Positions 53,043-61,653 of a DNA stretch of 64,000 bases are shown piece after piece. Made by a program: the position numbers and the translations under genes. The stretch is from Rhodospirillum sp. (GTDB lineage Bacteria; Pseudomonadota; Alphaproteobacteria; Dongiales; Dongiaceae), in NCBI GenBank assembly GCA_013822765.1, contig PNKY01000002.1:496001-560000 (forward strand), read 5' to 3'. The notes under the pieces were generated by a model. It searched no databases, was not told the DNA's origin, and worked only from the letters and a program-made list of their open reading frames with translations. Positions within the stretch are counted from its first letter, which is position 1; every line of letters begins with the position of its first letter.

Positions 53043-53480
53043 TCAGGACTTGAATTCGAGCGCGAAGTCGATCAGGCGCGACTTGTTCCAGTAGACCTTG
53101 CCGAGATAGACGTTCGGCGCGATCAGGCGGATCTCGTCGCGGATCCACTGCGCCACCATCGAGGTCTCGGAGTAATCGAGGACGATGCATTCCTTCTGGT
53201 CGAGCCAGCTCGGCGCCTTGTAGACCTTGGCGACGATCGCGTTGAGCCCGAACGGCAGGATGCGGTTGCGCAGGGTTCCGCTCGCGGCGTCGAACACCTT
53301 GCCCTGCCAGGCGAAGATGTTAACCAGCTTGGCGATCTCGTCGCTGAAATTGGTGCCGGGCGCCACGATCGCCGTGCCGTCGGCCGGGCCGTTCGGGATG
53401 GGGCCGGCCTCCTTCGCGCTGAACAACGCATCCAGCTCGGCCTGCGACTTAGTCAGAAGCTGTTTGATGGTCTCGCTCAT
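53043..53480 (-). CDS. Conserved protein of unknown function, DyP operon
   Basis: 145-aa soluble protein with the pattern ELDALFSAKEAGPIPNGPADG, KLVNIFAWQGKVFDAASGTLRNRI, LDYSETSMVAQWIRDEIRLI and VYWNKSRLIDFALEF. I have the impression of a widespread, short, lipocalin- or cystatin-size protein seen in actinobacteria and proteobacteria, but I do not know a function. It leads the minus-strand run with the 424-aa and DyP genes. It has no signal peptide. Its position in a peroxidase operon is the only functional clue. Confidence 0.65.
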   Translation of the reverse strand: MSETIKQLLTKSQAELDALFSAKEAGPIPNGPADGTAIVAPGTNFSDEIAKLVNIFAWQGKVFDAASGTLRNRILPFGLNAIVAKVYKAPSWLDQKECIVLDYSETSMVAQWIRDEIRLIAPNVYLGKVYWNKSRLIDFALEFKS

Positions 53481-53725
53481 GATGTCACCCCCGCAAATGG
53501 AGCGCCCCCGCTACACAACGGCAGCGCCACTCGAAAAGAAAGCAAGCGCGACGCCGAACCCCCAGCGTGCGCAACTGCGATACGTGCGATGCAATGATAG
53601 TGTCGCAATCATACCCACGGGCGCTGGGACCATACAATGCGGAACGGCCCAGGATGCGCGGCTTGGTGATGTTAACATATTCTAGCGCATGGGCGTGGTG
53701 GGTCTCGCCAATCCTGGCCGCACGG

Positions 53726-55204
53726 CTAGTCCCCGAACAGGGATGGTTCCTGCTCCTTTCCGGTGCCCCTGCCTGAAATGCGCTGATAGGCGGCGAGCGC
53801 CGCCTGTCGCGCCTTGGCGTGATCCACGATGGGCAGCGGATAGGTCTGTCCGAGCGTTACGCCGGCGGCCGACAATTGGGCCTTCTGCGCGGTCCAGGGC
53901 TGGTGGATCGCGCCATCGGACAGTTTCGCCAGCTCCGGCACCCATTCCCGCACATAAGCGCCCCTGGGGTCGAACTTCTCGCCCTGCAGCACCGGGTTGA
54001 ACACGCGGAAGAACGGGGCGGCGTCGGCGCCGCAACCGGCGACCCATTGCCAGTTGCCGCCGTTCTGCGCCGGATCGGCATCGACCAGGGTGTCCCAGAA
54101 CCATTCCTCCCCGCGCTGCCAGGGAATCAGCAGATCCTTCACCAGGAACGAGGCCACGATCATGCGCACGCGATTATGCATCCAGCCGGTTTGCCAAAGC
54201 TGGCGCATGCCGGCATCGACGATCGGGTATCCGGTCTGGCCTCGCTGCCACGCGCGCAACAGCGCGGGATGATCCTTGGCGGGAAAGGCAGTGAACTTCG
54301 CCTGCATCGGTTGCCAGGTGAGATCCGGGAAATCGTGCAGCAGATGCATGTTGAAGTCGCGCCAGGCGATCTCGCGAACAAAGGGCAGGGCCTTGTCGCC
54401 GAGCCTGCGCGTGAGGTGGCGCCAGATCGCATGCACGCTGATCTCGCCCCAGGCGAGATGCGGCGACAGGCGTGACGTTCCGTCCCGATCGGGACGATCG
54501 CGCTCGGTCGCATAGCCCGCCGCGAGTTCGTCCGCGAAATGCGCGAGGCGCTGCTGCGCCGCGTGTTCGCCGGGCTCCCAGGCCCGCGCGATGGATTGCG
54601 TCCATGATTCGGTGACCTGCAAGGTGTCAAGCGGCACGCTCTCCGGCCAATGTGCAGGACCCTCGAGGCGCTTCGGCATGCGCAGTTCGGTCAGTGGTGT
54701 GTAGACGCCGCGCAGCCGGTTCCAGAACGGCGTGAACACCTTGAAGCCGCCACCGCTCGCCGTCCGCAGATGAAGCGGATCGTGCAGGTAGTTGGCATCG
54801 AACGTCTCGACGCCGATGCCGCGTTGCCGCAGCCAGCCAATCAGCGCCGCATCATCGCCGGCGTCGTCGCGACGGAGATTGAAGTAGACCGAGCGCGCGC
54901 CGGTTTCCGTCAGCAGCGAGTCCAGCTCCGCTTGCGGCGACCCCTGTCGGACGATCAATCTTGAGCCGAGCGCGCGCAGAGAGTCATCGAGCGCCACGAG
55001 CGATCGACCGCGCCACCAGCGGGCAGCACCGCCCGGACGGCGCGCCGATTCCTGGCCGTCGTCGTCGACGTAAACCGGGAGCACCGCCGCGTCGGCCGAG
55101 GAAGCCGCGGATAGAGCAGCGTTGTCGGCGATTCGCAGATCGCGCCGAAACCACACGATTCCCAGGGCTTTCTGTGGCCTCTCCGATGTCACGCTTGCAC
55201 TCAC
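53726..55204 (-). CDS. phrB: Deoxyribodipyrimidine photolyase
   Basis: 492-aa flavoprotein repairing UV-induced cyclobutane pyrimidine dimers with blue light. IVWFRRDLRIADNAAL is the N-terminal antenna-domain signature. GYPIVDAGMRQLWQTGWMHNRVRMIVASF and WEWDTLV-type FAD-binding residues (ending in DADPAQNGGNWQWVAGCGADAAPFFRVFNP) are the CPD photolyase core. The tryptophans used for electron transfer are in the expected places. The gene stands alone, with 245 bp before the DyP-operon genes. A perfect CRP-like palindrome lies 47 bp beyond its start, shared with the divergent fasciclin gene. Confidence 0.93.
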   Translation of the reverse strand: MSASVTSERPQKALGIVWFRRDLRIADNAALSAASSADAAVLPVYVDDDGQESARRPGGAARWWRGRSLVALDDSLRALGSRLIVRQGSPQAELDSLLTETGARSVYFNLRRDDAGDDAALIGWLRQRGIGVETFDANYLHDPLHLRTASGGGFKVFTPFWNRLRGVYTPLTELRMPKRLEGPAHWPESVPLDTLQVTESWTQSIARAWEPGEHAAQQRLAHFADELAAGYATERDRPDRDGTSRLSPHLAWGEISVHAIWRHLTRRLGDKALPFVREIAWRDFNMHLLHDFPDLTWQPMQAKFTAFPAKDHPALLRAWQRGQTGYPIVDAGMRQLWQTGWMHNRVRMIVASFLVKDLLIPWQRGEEWFWDTLVDADPAQNGGNWQWVAGCGADAAPFFRVFNPVLQGEKFDPRGAYVREWVPELAKLSDGAIHQPWTAQKAQLSAAGVTLGQTYPLPIVDHAKARQAALAAYQRISGRGTGKEQEPSLFGD

Positions 55205-55250
55205 CCGCTCGTCAAAAGGCTGTCAAAAGCGACGGTATTAACCCGGTGCC

Positions 55251-55266
55251 TGTGACCCCGATCACA
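55251..55266. promoter_or_regulatory. CRP/FNR-family consensus palindrome
   Basis: TGTGA-CCCCGA-TCACA is a perfect two-fold match to the CRP consensus half-sites. It lies between the divergent photolyase and fasciclin genes, 87 bases before the fasciclin start. Alphaproteobacteria have several Crp/Fnr regulators, so the binder is unknown. Confidence 0.6.
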
Positions 55267-55352
55267 CACAACACGTCTCCGTGATGCTCGAATTGTTGTC
55301 TATCGCGTAAGCGTAACTATATCAGAACTCGTTTCGCGCGCAGGAGGGACCA

Positions 55353-55868
55353 ATGCGCATATCACTAATCATTACCGGAGCCTGTCTATTGATCGTTGGC
55401 GCGGGTGTCGCCGTTGGACAGCACTCGCAGGCCATGACCATGAATATTGGCTCGCAACCGCAAGCGACCCGTGTGGCCGACGTGGCGCCGGGCACCGGTG
55501 GCATCCAGACATGGACCCGCATGATGGAGTTGGGTGGCCTGGAGAATTTCGGCAAGGCGCCGCAGACCATGTTCGTGCCTTCGGACGATGCGTTCCAGAC
55601 TCTTCCGACCGACGAGCTGAAGGCGTTGCTGTCGCCCGGCGAGAGCGATGCGCGGCGCGCCTTCCTGGCGCGTGGCGCGACCGATTCGCGGCTGACGCCG
55701 GAGGCGATCGCCGGCAAGCGCGTCTCGATCATCACGCTCGATGGCCGGCCCTTGACCATCGACGCCACCGGCGAAGAAGTGCTGGTCGGCGATGCCGAGG
55801 CGCTCGACGTGCGCCGGCTGCCGGATGGCAAGGTGATCTACGTCCTGGATCACACCCTGACTCGCTAA
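55353..55868 (+). CDS. Fasciclin-domain exported protein
   Basis: 171 aa. A signal peptide (MRISLIITGACLLIVGAGVAVG) precedes a FAS1 domain with TMFVPSDDAFQTLPTDELKALL, the canonical TVFAPTDxAF motif, and a closing GKVIYVLDHTLTR, matching the VIHVIDxVL ending. FAS1 proteins mediate adhesion or bind ligands in the envelope. The N-terminal 20 residues of the mature form are low-complexity. AGGAGG lies seven bases before the ATG. The upstream region carries a perfect CRP-like palindrome. The domain is compact and complete. Confidence 0.85.
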   Translation: MRISLIITGACLLIVGAGVAVGQHSQAMTMNIGSQPQATRVADVAPGTGGIQTWTRMMELGGLENFGKAPQTMFVPSDDAFQTLPTDELKALLSPGESDARRAFLARGATDSRLTPEAIAGKRVSIITLDGRPLTIDATGEEVLVGDAEALDVRRLPDGKVIYVLDHTLTR

Positions 55869-56008
55869 GGCGGGGCTCGTTGAGCGGAGCCCACTGAGCG
55901 GGCGCTGGCGCGGCACAAGGCGCTTGGGATAGAGTGAGACGGCCCAGACCCGCCTCGCGGAGATGCGAGGGCGGGCGAGGGCCGTTTCTTCTTGTCACCG
56001 CCGGATTC

Positions 56009-56782
56009 ATGAGCGCCATTCCCGATCGACCGATTGCCTTGCTCTCGCCCATGGTGGAGGAGCGCGACGCGCTGTTCCATCGTTTGACCGATGCCGCCAC
56101 ACACGCGATCGGAACGCTGCAGGTCGTGACGGGAAAGCTCGAAGGGCACAGTGTGGTCCTCGCCGAAAGCGGTGTCGGCAAGGTTGCGTCGGCCGCCATT
56201 ACGACGCTGATCGCCACGGCGCTCGATTGCCGTGCGATCGTGGTGTGTGGCGTTGCCGGCGGCATCGATCCGGAGCTTGGGATCGGCGACGTGGTGATCG
56301 CTGACCGCCTGATCCAGCACGACTACGGTCATCTCACCAACCAGGGCATCCGCAATTTCCGCCCCGGCATTGCGCCGCTTGGCGAGGCGCGCGATCGCAT
56401 CGCGTTCGACCTCCATCCCGAGCTGCTGATGCGGATCGGCGCCGCGGTGAAGGACATCCAGCTGCTGCCCTTGCCATCGGACCTGGGCGTCGTCACGCGG
56501 CGTCCGCCGCGCATCGCCTTCGGCCCGATCGTCAGCGGCGACCAGTTCATCAACAGCGAGGACGTGCGCGAGCGCTTGCACCGCGACTACGCCGCGCTGG
56601 CGGTGGAGATGGAAGGCGCGGCGGTCGCGCAGGCGGCCGAGCTGATCGGGATTCCCTGCATCGTCATCCGCTCCTTGAGCGATCTCGCCGGCGCGGAGAG
56701 TCATCTCGACTTCCCCAAGTTCCTGCGCGCGGTTGCGCCGACCGCGGCCGAGGTGGTTTCGCGCATCGTATCGGTGCTGTGA
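56009..56782 (+). CDS. 5'-methylthioadenosine/S-adenosylhomocysteine nucleosidase-like protein
   Basis: 257 aa from ATG 56009 (MSAIPDRPIALLSPMVEERDAL). The nucleoside phosphorylase fold of MTA/SAH nucleosidases is clear: ESGVGKVASAAITTLI, VCGVAGGIDPELGIGDVVIAD, VSGDQFINSEDVRERL and VEMEGAAVAQAAELIGIPCIVIRSLSD with the catalytic Asp. These enzymes remove adenine from MTA and SAH. It is overlapped by the next small membrane gene (stop TGA, start ATG or GTG). Whether it acts on MTA, SAH, or futalosine cannot be decided. Confidence 0.85.
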   Translation: MSAIPDRPIALLSPMVEERDALFHRLTDAATHAIGTLQVVTGKLEGHSVVLAESGVGKVASAAITTLIATALDCRAIVVCGVAGGIDPELGIGDVVIADRLIQHDYGHLTNQGIRNFRPGIAPLGEARDRIAFDLHPELLMRIGAAVKDIQLLPLPSDLGVVTRRPPRIAFGPIVSGDQFINSEDVRERLHRDYAALAVEMEGAAVAQAAELIGIPCIVIRSLSDLAGAESHLDFPKFLRAVAPTAAEVVSRIVSVL

Positions 56783-57003
56783 TGGTGCCGCAGCTGGGCG
56801 CCACCATCGCGACGCTGGTCGTGGCGCTCGGCTTCGCCGGGCTCGCCAACTGGCAGATGCGGCGGCCGTTCGAGCGGCGCTGGCTGCCGGTGGTTCCTTG
56901 GCTCGGCGTTCAGTTTCTGGCGGTTGCCATTGCCCTCATCATGCTCGCGCACCTGGTCTCGCTCTTGACCGGGCAGCCCTTCGGCCGCAACTACGCTCCC
57001 TAG
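56782..57003 (+). CDS. Small two-TM membrane protein
   Basis: 73 or 74 aa with two hydrophobic helices (IATLVVALGFAGLANWQM, LGVQFLAVAIALIMLAHLVSLLTG) and a basic loop (MRRPFERRW). The start ATG overlaps the stop of the nucleosidase gene, so it is translationally coupled. No family is recognised. It ends six bases before the convergent HIT gene. Confidence 0.6.
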   Translation: MVPQLGATIATLVVALGFAGLANWQMRRPFERRWLPVVPWLGVQFLAVAIALIMLAHLVSLLTGQPFGRNYAP

Positions 57004-57009
57004 GGCCGT

Positions 57010-57429
57010 CTATCCTCCATAGGGCGACAGCGCGGTGCGCCAGGTCTCGACCTCGCGCGCCGCATCTCCGGGCTCGAACCGGATCGGCGCGGCTTGGCCC
57101 CAGATCGGCTTCGGCCAGGCCGGGTCATCCTTGAACCGGCCCAGCACGTGGACATGGAGTTGCGGCACTAGGTTGCCCAGGGCGGCGACGTTGATCTTGT
57201 CCGGACGGTGCAGATCCTTCAGCGCCTGGCTGGCCCAGGCGATCTCGTCCATCAGGCGCACCCGGTCGGCGGCCGACAGGTCGATTATCTCGCGGGCATC
57301 GGTCAGGCGCGGGACCAGGATCAACCAGGGGTAGGCGGCATCGTTCATCCGCAGCACCTGCGTCAGCGGCCAATCCACCAGGAACAGCCCGTCGGCTGCG
57401 AGCTGCGGATGCAAAGCGAATGTCGCCAT
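57010..57429 (-). CDS. HIT-family hydrolase
   Basis: 139 aa. The histidine-triad motif is QLHVHVLGRF (HxHxH-like with the last residue changed to Gly-Arg), together with NDAAYPWLILVPRLTDAREI. HIT proteins hydrolyse or transfer nucleotide monophosphates. The motif differs from the strict HxHxHxx: the third His position reads Leu or Gly, which places it among HIT-like variants. It lies convergent with the small membrane gene and has its start close to the next MFS gene on the other strand. Substrate unknown. Confidence 0.83.
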   Translation of the reverse strand: MATFALHPQLAADGLFLVDWPLTQVLRMNDAAYPWLILVPRLTDAREIIDLSAADRVRLMDEIAWASQALKDLHRPDKINVAALGNLVPQLHVHVLGRFKDDPAWPKPIWGQAAPIRFEPGDAAREVETWRTALSPYGG

Positions 57430-57543
57430 GAGAAAACTTTCTATTGCGCCTGGGACGGGGGCTGGGCTATCTCCCGGCCCGACTCACGCCTCTCCCCAAG
57501 CCTAACACATGTGCCACCCCGTCAATCCGAAGCCGGCCGCCTG

Positions 57544-58827
57544 ATGGTCAACGCGCTGCGCTCCGTCTTTTCGCTGCTGCTCGGCGCCGGGTTCATGGCT
57601 TTGGGCGTGGGCCTGCTCGGCCTGCTGCTGCCGATCCGGATGGGCCAGGAAGGGGTAGCGCCGCAGATCGCCGGCTACGTGATGTCGGCCTACTACGCCG
57701 GGTTCGTCGCCGGCAGCTTCATGGCCCAGAGGATCATCGGGCGAGTCGGCCATATCCGGGCCTTTGCCGCCTTCGCCGCCGTCCTGACCGCGTCGGTCAT
57801 GGTACACGCGCTGGTCTTCAATATCCCGGTCTGGGGCCTGATGCGCGCCGCGGTCGGCTTCTGCATGGCCGGCCTCTATGCGGTGATCGAGAGCTGGCTG
57901 AACGTCCGCAGCCCCAATGAGCTGCGTGGCCGGGTGCTGTCGATGTACACCCTCACCATCTACATCGCGTCGGGCATCGGGCAGCTCGCCATCAACATCG
58001 ACCCGAACATCCATCAGAATGCCGGCCTGCAGCTGTTCTGCCTGGGCGCGCTGCTGACCTCGCTCTCCCTGGTCCCGGTGGTCATGACCCGGGTGGCGGG
58101 GCCGGAGCTGGGCAACATCAAGACCATGAGCTTGGCCGGACTCTATAAGGCGTCCCCCCTCGGCACCGTGGCGACGGCGGGGGCGGGACTCATGAGCGGC
58201 TCGCTCTATGCCCTGGGGGCGGTCTACGGGACCCAGATCGAGCTGTCGATATTCGAGAACTCGGTTTTCATGGGGGCCCCGATCATCGGCGGCTTCCTCC
58301 TGCAATGGCCGATCGGTCGACTTAGCGACAAATTCGACCGACGCACCGTGCTATTCGGCGTGCTGATGGCCACGGTCGGGGCGGCCGTGCTGCTGGGCGC
58401 CTTCGCCTTTGCGGAAGGCAATTTCCTGCTGCTGGCGACCGCCAACCTGCTGCTGGGCGGCTTCCTGGCGACGATCTATCCGACCGCCGTCGCGCACGCC
58501 TTTGACTACATCGACCGCAGCCAGATGGTGGCCGCCAACAGCGGCATGCTGTTGGCCTGGGCCGTCGGCGCAACTGCCGGGCCGTTGATCGCGTCCTCAT
58601 TCATGGCGATCGGGCCGGCGGGTTTGTTCGTGTTCATCGCCAGCGTTGCCGTCACGCTGGCGGTCTATACCCGCTGGCGCATGAGCCGCCGCGCCGCCAA
58701 GCCGGCGGACGAGCAATCCAAATTCGTGCCGGTGCCGTCGACCTCTGCGATTGCGGGTGCGCTCGACCCGCGCGCCGATCCTTTACCGGAATTTTACTAT
58801 GAAGACGAAGACCCAGGTGACCGGTAA
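57544..58827 (+). CDS. MFS transporter, YcaD/UMF-like
   Basis: 427 aa with 12 predicted TM helices. GVGLLGLLLPIRMGQEG, SAYYAGFVAGSFMAQRIIGRVGHIRAFA and the second-half repeat QWPIGRLSDKFDRRTVLFG are MFS motif A-type loops. WGLMRAAVGFCMAGLYAVIESWLN resembles YcaD-like permeases. The C-terminal 40 residues are a hydrophilic acidic tail (FYYEDEDPGDR). ATG 57544 (MVNALRSVF) is the likely start because the upstream in-frame sequence has no membrane features. No operon partner gives a substrate. A weak terminator-like hairpin follows at 58882. Confidence 0.85.
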   Translation: MVNALRSVFSLLLGAGFMALGVGLLGLLLPIRMGQEGVAPQIAGYVMSAYYAGFVAGSFMAQRIIGRVGHIRAFAAFAAVLTASVMVHALVFNIPVWGLMRAAVGFCMAGLYAVIESWLNVRSPNELRGRVLSMYTLTIYIASGIGQLAINIDPNIHQNAGLQLFCLGALLTSLSLVPVVMTRVAGPELGNIKTMSLAGLYKASPLGTVATAGAGLMSGSLYALGAVYGTQIELSIFENSVFMGAPIIGGFLLQWPIGRLSDKFDRRTVLFGVLMATVGAAVLLGAFAFAEGNFLLLATANLLLGGFLATIYPTAVAHAFDYIDRSQMVAANSGMLLAWAVGATAGPLIASSFMAIGPAGLFVFIASVAVTLAVYTRWRMSRRAAKPADEQSKFVPVPSTSAIAGALDPRADPLPEFYYEDEDPGDR

Positions 58828-59447
58828 GGTCGCCCCCCGTAATCGCGCGCTTTTTTCGTCCAATCGATAAAATCGAATCTTATCGCTAAGCGATTTTTAA
58901 TCGGGCAAGGGCATTCTATGCCTGTATTTGCACCTTGACCGTGACCTTCAGAGCACCACACCCCGTGTCCCGCGCCAATCACACCGCCGACCAAGCTAAA
59001 CTGCCGATCATCGTTCGGGTCGGCCTGTGCGGTCACCGCCGGCTGCGTAAGCACGGAGCGACTCAAGCGGCCAGCGCGCCAAGGCGTACAACGCGGAAAG
59101 CGGAGCGGCGCACCTCGCGCCGGAGCGGCCTGTGACGCGCGCTGTGACACAACCCGTGATCGAATCGTGGCAAGCTCGTGAGAACTGCATCGCGCGTGTG
59201 TCGATCGATGAAATTCCATCTCTTCGAATCACACGCATAGGGTTAGACTCCTCCACACAGGTTCGGCGCTTGTTGGGTATGCGCATCGTCGCAAGGTGCG
59301 CGCGGGGGCTGGCGAAGCTCAGCGCAGCGACGGTGGCGTTCGGGGACGCTCAGCTATTTCCGCAAGACCGAGTTCGGACACCTGCACATGAACGCGCTTG
59401 GCCGATGGGCCGGGCGCGCACGAGTAACTTTTTGTTCTGAGGTTCGC
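58828..59447. other. Intergenic region without a supported gene
   Basis: About 620 bases between the MFS gene and a small membrane gene. ORFs here lack ribosome-binding sites and family features. It holds an AT-rich terminator-like hairpin near its start. I see no tRNA, ncRNA or repeat family in the remainder; it is moderately GC-rich and featureless to the eye. Confidence 0.4.
58882..58898 (+). terminator. Short hairpin with T-tract after the MFS gene
   Basis: ATCGCT and AGCGAT flank one base and are followed by TTTTT, 55 bases beyond the MFS stop. The stem is short, so this is a weak intrinsic terminator candidate. Confidence 0.45.
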
Positions 59448-59660
59448 ATGACCACGCGCCGCAAACCCATCTTCGCCCGCAACAAGAGGAGCGTCTCTCA
59501 GCCGCATTGGCTGTGGGTTGCCCTTAGCCTCTGTGTGCTGATCGCCGTGACCTTGTTCGACGTCGGCCAGAGCCATCACAGCTTCGCCACCACCACGCCC
59601 GACCAGCTCGAGCATCAGGCGCCGACTCAGGCCGAGACGCAGCTCCAGGCTTCGAGCTAG
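59448..59660 (+). CDS. Small single-pass membrane protein
   Basis: 70 aa from ATG 59448 (MTTRRKPIFARNKRS). A positively charged N-terminus is followed by one TM helix (WLWVALSLCVLIAVTLFDVG) and a hydrophilic tail (SHHSFATTTPDQLEHQAPTQ). This suggests a membrane anchor with a periplasmic tail. No family is recognised, and the ORF-track start at 59388 would add a region unlikely to be coding. It is convergent with betA, 8 bp from its end. Existence as a gene is plausible but not proven. Confidence 0.45.
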   Translation: MTTRRKPIFARNKRSVSQPHWLWVALSLCVLIAVTLFDVGQSHHSFATTTPDQLEHQAPTQAETQLQASS

Positions 59661-59668
59661 GCCATCAC

Positions 59669-61336
59669 TCAGCGCTGCGCTGTCCGCCAATTGGGGTGGA
59701 CGAAGACCGGTGCGTTTGATTTCGGCAGCGCCGGTTTGCCCAGGATCATGTCGGAGCATTTCTCCGCCATCATGATGGTCGGCGCATTGAGATTGCCGCT
59801 GACGATCGAAGGCATGATCGAGGCATCCACGACTCGTAGACCCTGAAGCCCATGGACCCGCGCCTGCGGGTCGACCACCGCCAGCTCGTCGGTGCCCATC
59901 TTGCAAGTGCAGCTGGGGTGATAAGCGCTGTCGCCCTTTTCCCGGATGAAGGCGTCGATCTCTGCATCGCTCTGGACCTTGGCGCCGGGGGCGATCTCCG
60001 GTCCGCGATATTGGTCGAACGCCTTCTGGGCAAAGATCTCGCGCGTCAGCTTGACCGCGTCGCGGAACTCGCGCCGGTCGGCCTCGGCCGCCAGGTAGAA
60101 GGGCTGGAGGCGCGGATGGTCCTTGGGGTTGGCGCTCTTCAGCTTGATCCAGCCGCGCGCCTCCTGCCGCATGTTGCCGATATGGACCTGGTAGGCGTGG
60201 CTGGTGCCGTTCTTGCGCCCGTGGTCGTTGACGGTCGAGGGCAGGAAGTGGAACTGCAGGTTGGGATGCTCGATTCCGGCGGCCGAGCGGATGAAGCCGC
60301 CGGCCTCCAGGTGCGCCGAGGTGCAGACCCCCTTGCGGGTCAGGAACCACTGCACGCCCGACATCGCCATGCGGTGCGGCTTGGTATAGGTGTAGAGCGT
60401 GATCGGCTTGGTGCAGTGCTGCTGGATATACATCTCCAGATGCTCCTGGAGATTCTGCCCGACGCCCGGCAGGTCATGCTGCACCGCGACCCCGGTCTCC
60501 TTCAGGTGGTCGGCCGGCCCGACGCCCGACAGCATCAGCAGCTGGGGCGAGTTGATCGCGCCGCCGGACAGGATGACCTCGCGCTCCGCCCTGTAGCGCA
60601 CGATCCGTCCGTTCTGCGAGAATTCGACGCCGACGGCGCGGCTGCCCTCGAACAGGACCCGCAGCACGAACGCGCTGGTCTCCACATGCATGTTGGGCCG
60701 TTTTTCGGCCGGCCGCAGGAACGCGGTCGAGGCTGACCAGCGCCGGCCGTGATGGATGGTCATGTCCATCTTGCCGAAGCCTTCCTGGCGATAGCCGTTC
60801 ATGTCTTCGGTGGCGGCATAGCCGGCCTGCTGCGCCGCCTGGATGAAGGCCTCGAACAGTTCATTGGGCTGGTCGGCGGTGTGGACCCACAACGGGCCGC
60901 TGTCGCCGTGATAGGCATCGCCGCCCTTCTCGCGATGCTCGGCGCGCCGGAAATAGGGCAGGATCTCCTGGTACGACCAGCCTTCGCAATTCTCCTTGAA
61001 GGCCCAGCGGTCGTAGTCGAGCGCGTGGCCGCGGATATAGACCATGGCGTTGAGCGACGACGAGCCGCCCAGCACCCGTCCGCGCGGCCAATACATGATG
61101 CGCTCGTTCATGTAGGGCTGCGGCTCGGTGTGATAGTACCAGTTGTACCGGTCGTCCATCAGGTTATACATGAGGGCGGCCGGCATGTGGATCTTCCAGT
61201 TCCACCACGCATCGCGCGGCCCGGCCTCGAGCAGGCACACCTTGTTGGCCGGATCCTCGCTCAGGCGGTACGAAAGCACGCACCCGGCGGACCCGCCGCC
61301 GACGATCAGGTAGTCATAGACGCCGTCGAATTTCAT
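59669..61336 (-). CDS. betA: Choline dehydrogenase BetA
   Basis: 555-aa GMC-family FAD enzyme oxidising choline to betaine aldehyde at the membrane. YDYLIVGGGSAGCVLSYRLSEDP binds FAD, RGRVLGGSSSLNAMVYIRG is GMC signature 1, GGAINSPQLLMLSGVGP signature 2, and DSAYHPSCTCKMG with VSGNLNAPTIMMAEK hold the catalytic His and Asn. Length and all motifs are normal. It follows betI and the betB remnant on the same strand, separated by a 155-bp gap that contains a double hairpin. BetA can also oxidise betaine aldehyde in some organisms, which may matter here given the betB loss. Confidence 0.94.
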   Translation of the reverse strand: MKFDGVYDYLIVGGGSAGCVLSYRLSEDPANKVCLLEAGPRDAWWNWKIHMPAALMYNLMDDRYNWYYHTEPQPYMNERIMYWPRGRVLGGSSSLNAMVYIRGHALDYDRWAFKENCEGWSYQEILPYFRRAEHREKGGDAYHGDSGPLWVHTADQPNELFEAFIQAAQQAGYAATEDMNGYRQEGFGKMDMTIHHGRRWSASTAFLRPAEKRPNMHVETSAFVLRVLFEGSRAVGVEFSQNGRIVRYRAEREVILSGGAINSPQLLMLSGVGPADHLKETGVAVQHDLPGVGQNLQEHLEMYIQQHCTKPITLYTYTKPHRMAMSGVQWFLTRKGVCTSAHLEAGGFIRSAAGIEHPNLQFHFLPSTVNDHGRKNGTSHAYQVHIGNMRQEARGWIKLKSANPKDHPRLQPFYLAAEADRREFRDAVKLTREIFAQKAFDQYRGPEIAPGAKVQSDAEIDAFIREKGDSAYHPSCTCKMGTDELAVVDPQARVHGLQGLRVVDASIMPSIVSGNLNAPTIMMAEKCSDMILGKPALPKSNAPVFVHPNWRTAQR

Positions 61337-61359
61337 GTGCCCCGTCCCGTTCTCTCTTC

Positions 61360-61460
61360 GTCATGGTCGTGCTTGGCACGACCATCCACGAGTTTGCTCG
61401 CCGCTACTCAGTCCTGTTCCTCTACACTCGTGGATGGTCGGACCAAGTCCGACCCTGACG
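61360..61460. repeat. BIME-like double hairpin, second copy of the layout
   Basis: GTCAT, stem GGTCGTGC/GCACGACC, ATCCA on the left, and GGTCGGAC/GTCCGACC with TGACG on the right, with CATCCACGAGT pairing against ACTCGTGGATG. The flanks match those of the copy at 17614-17696, but the stem sequence differs. It lies between betA and the betB remnant. Confidence 0.75.
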
Positions 61461-61491
61461 GAGTGGGATTTTGGGGTCGCGCGCGTTCATC

Positions 61492-61653
61492 TCAATACGG
61501 CGCCGCCACGTTGCCGCCCTCGACATAGACCGACTTCACCTGCGTGTAGTGCTCGATCGCGGCCAAACTGTTCTCGCGGCCGATGCCGGATTGCTTGTTG
61601 CCGCGAACGGCCTTCACCAGCGCGCCGTGGATATAGAGCTTCAGCTCGTCCAT
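61492..61653 (-). pseudogene. betB: betB remnant: betaine aldehyde dehydrogenase with a large in-frame deletion
   Basis: 53 codons from ATG 61653. The first 13 residues ([13 protein letters not shown]) look like the start of BetB. They continue directly into the family's extreme C-terminus, [21 protein letters not shown], ending [14 protein letters not shown] at the normal stop. The roughly 430 residues between, including the NAD-binding domain and the catalytic Glu and Cys, are missing with the frame preserved. GGAG precedes the ATG, which overlaps the betI stop as in intact bet operons, so the operon layout survives. The fragment cannot be an active dehydrogenase. It is either a real deletion or an assembly collapse. 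ORF-track extension upstream to 61761 is betI in another frame. Confidence 0.8.

Noticed and set aside
58797-59440. Short ORFs on both strands between the MFS gene and the small membrane gene
   Set aside because: No ribosome-binding site, domain or coding-like composition.
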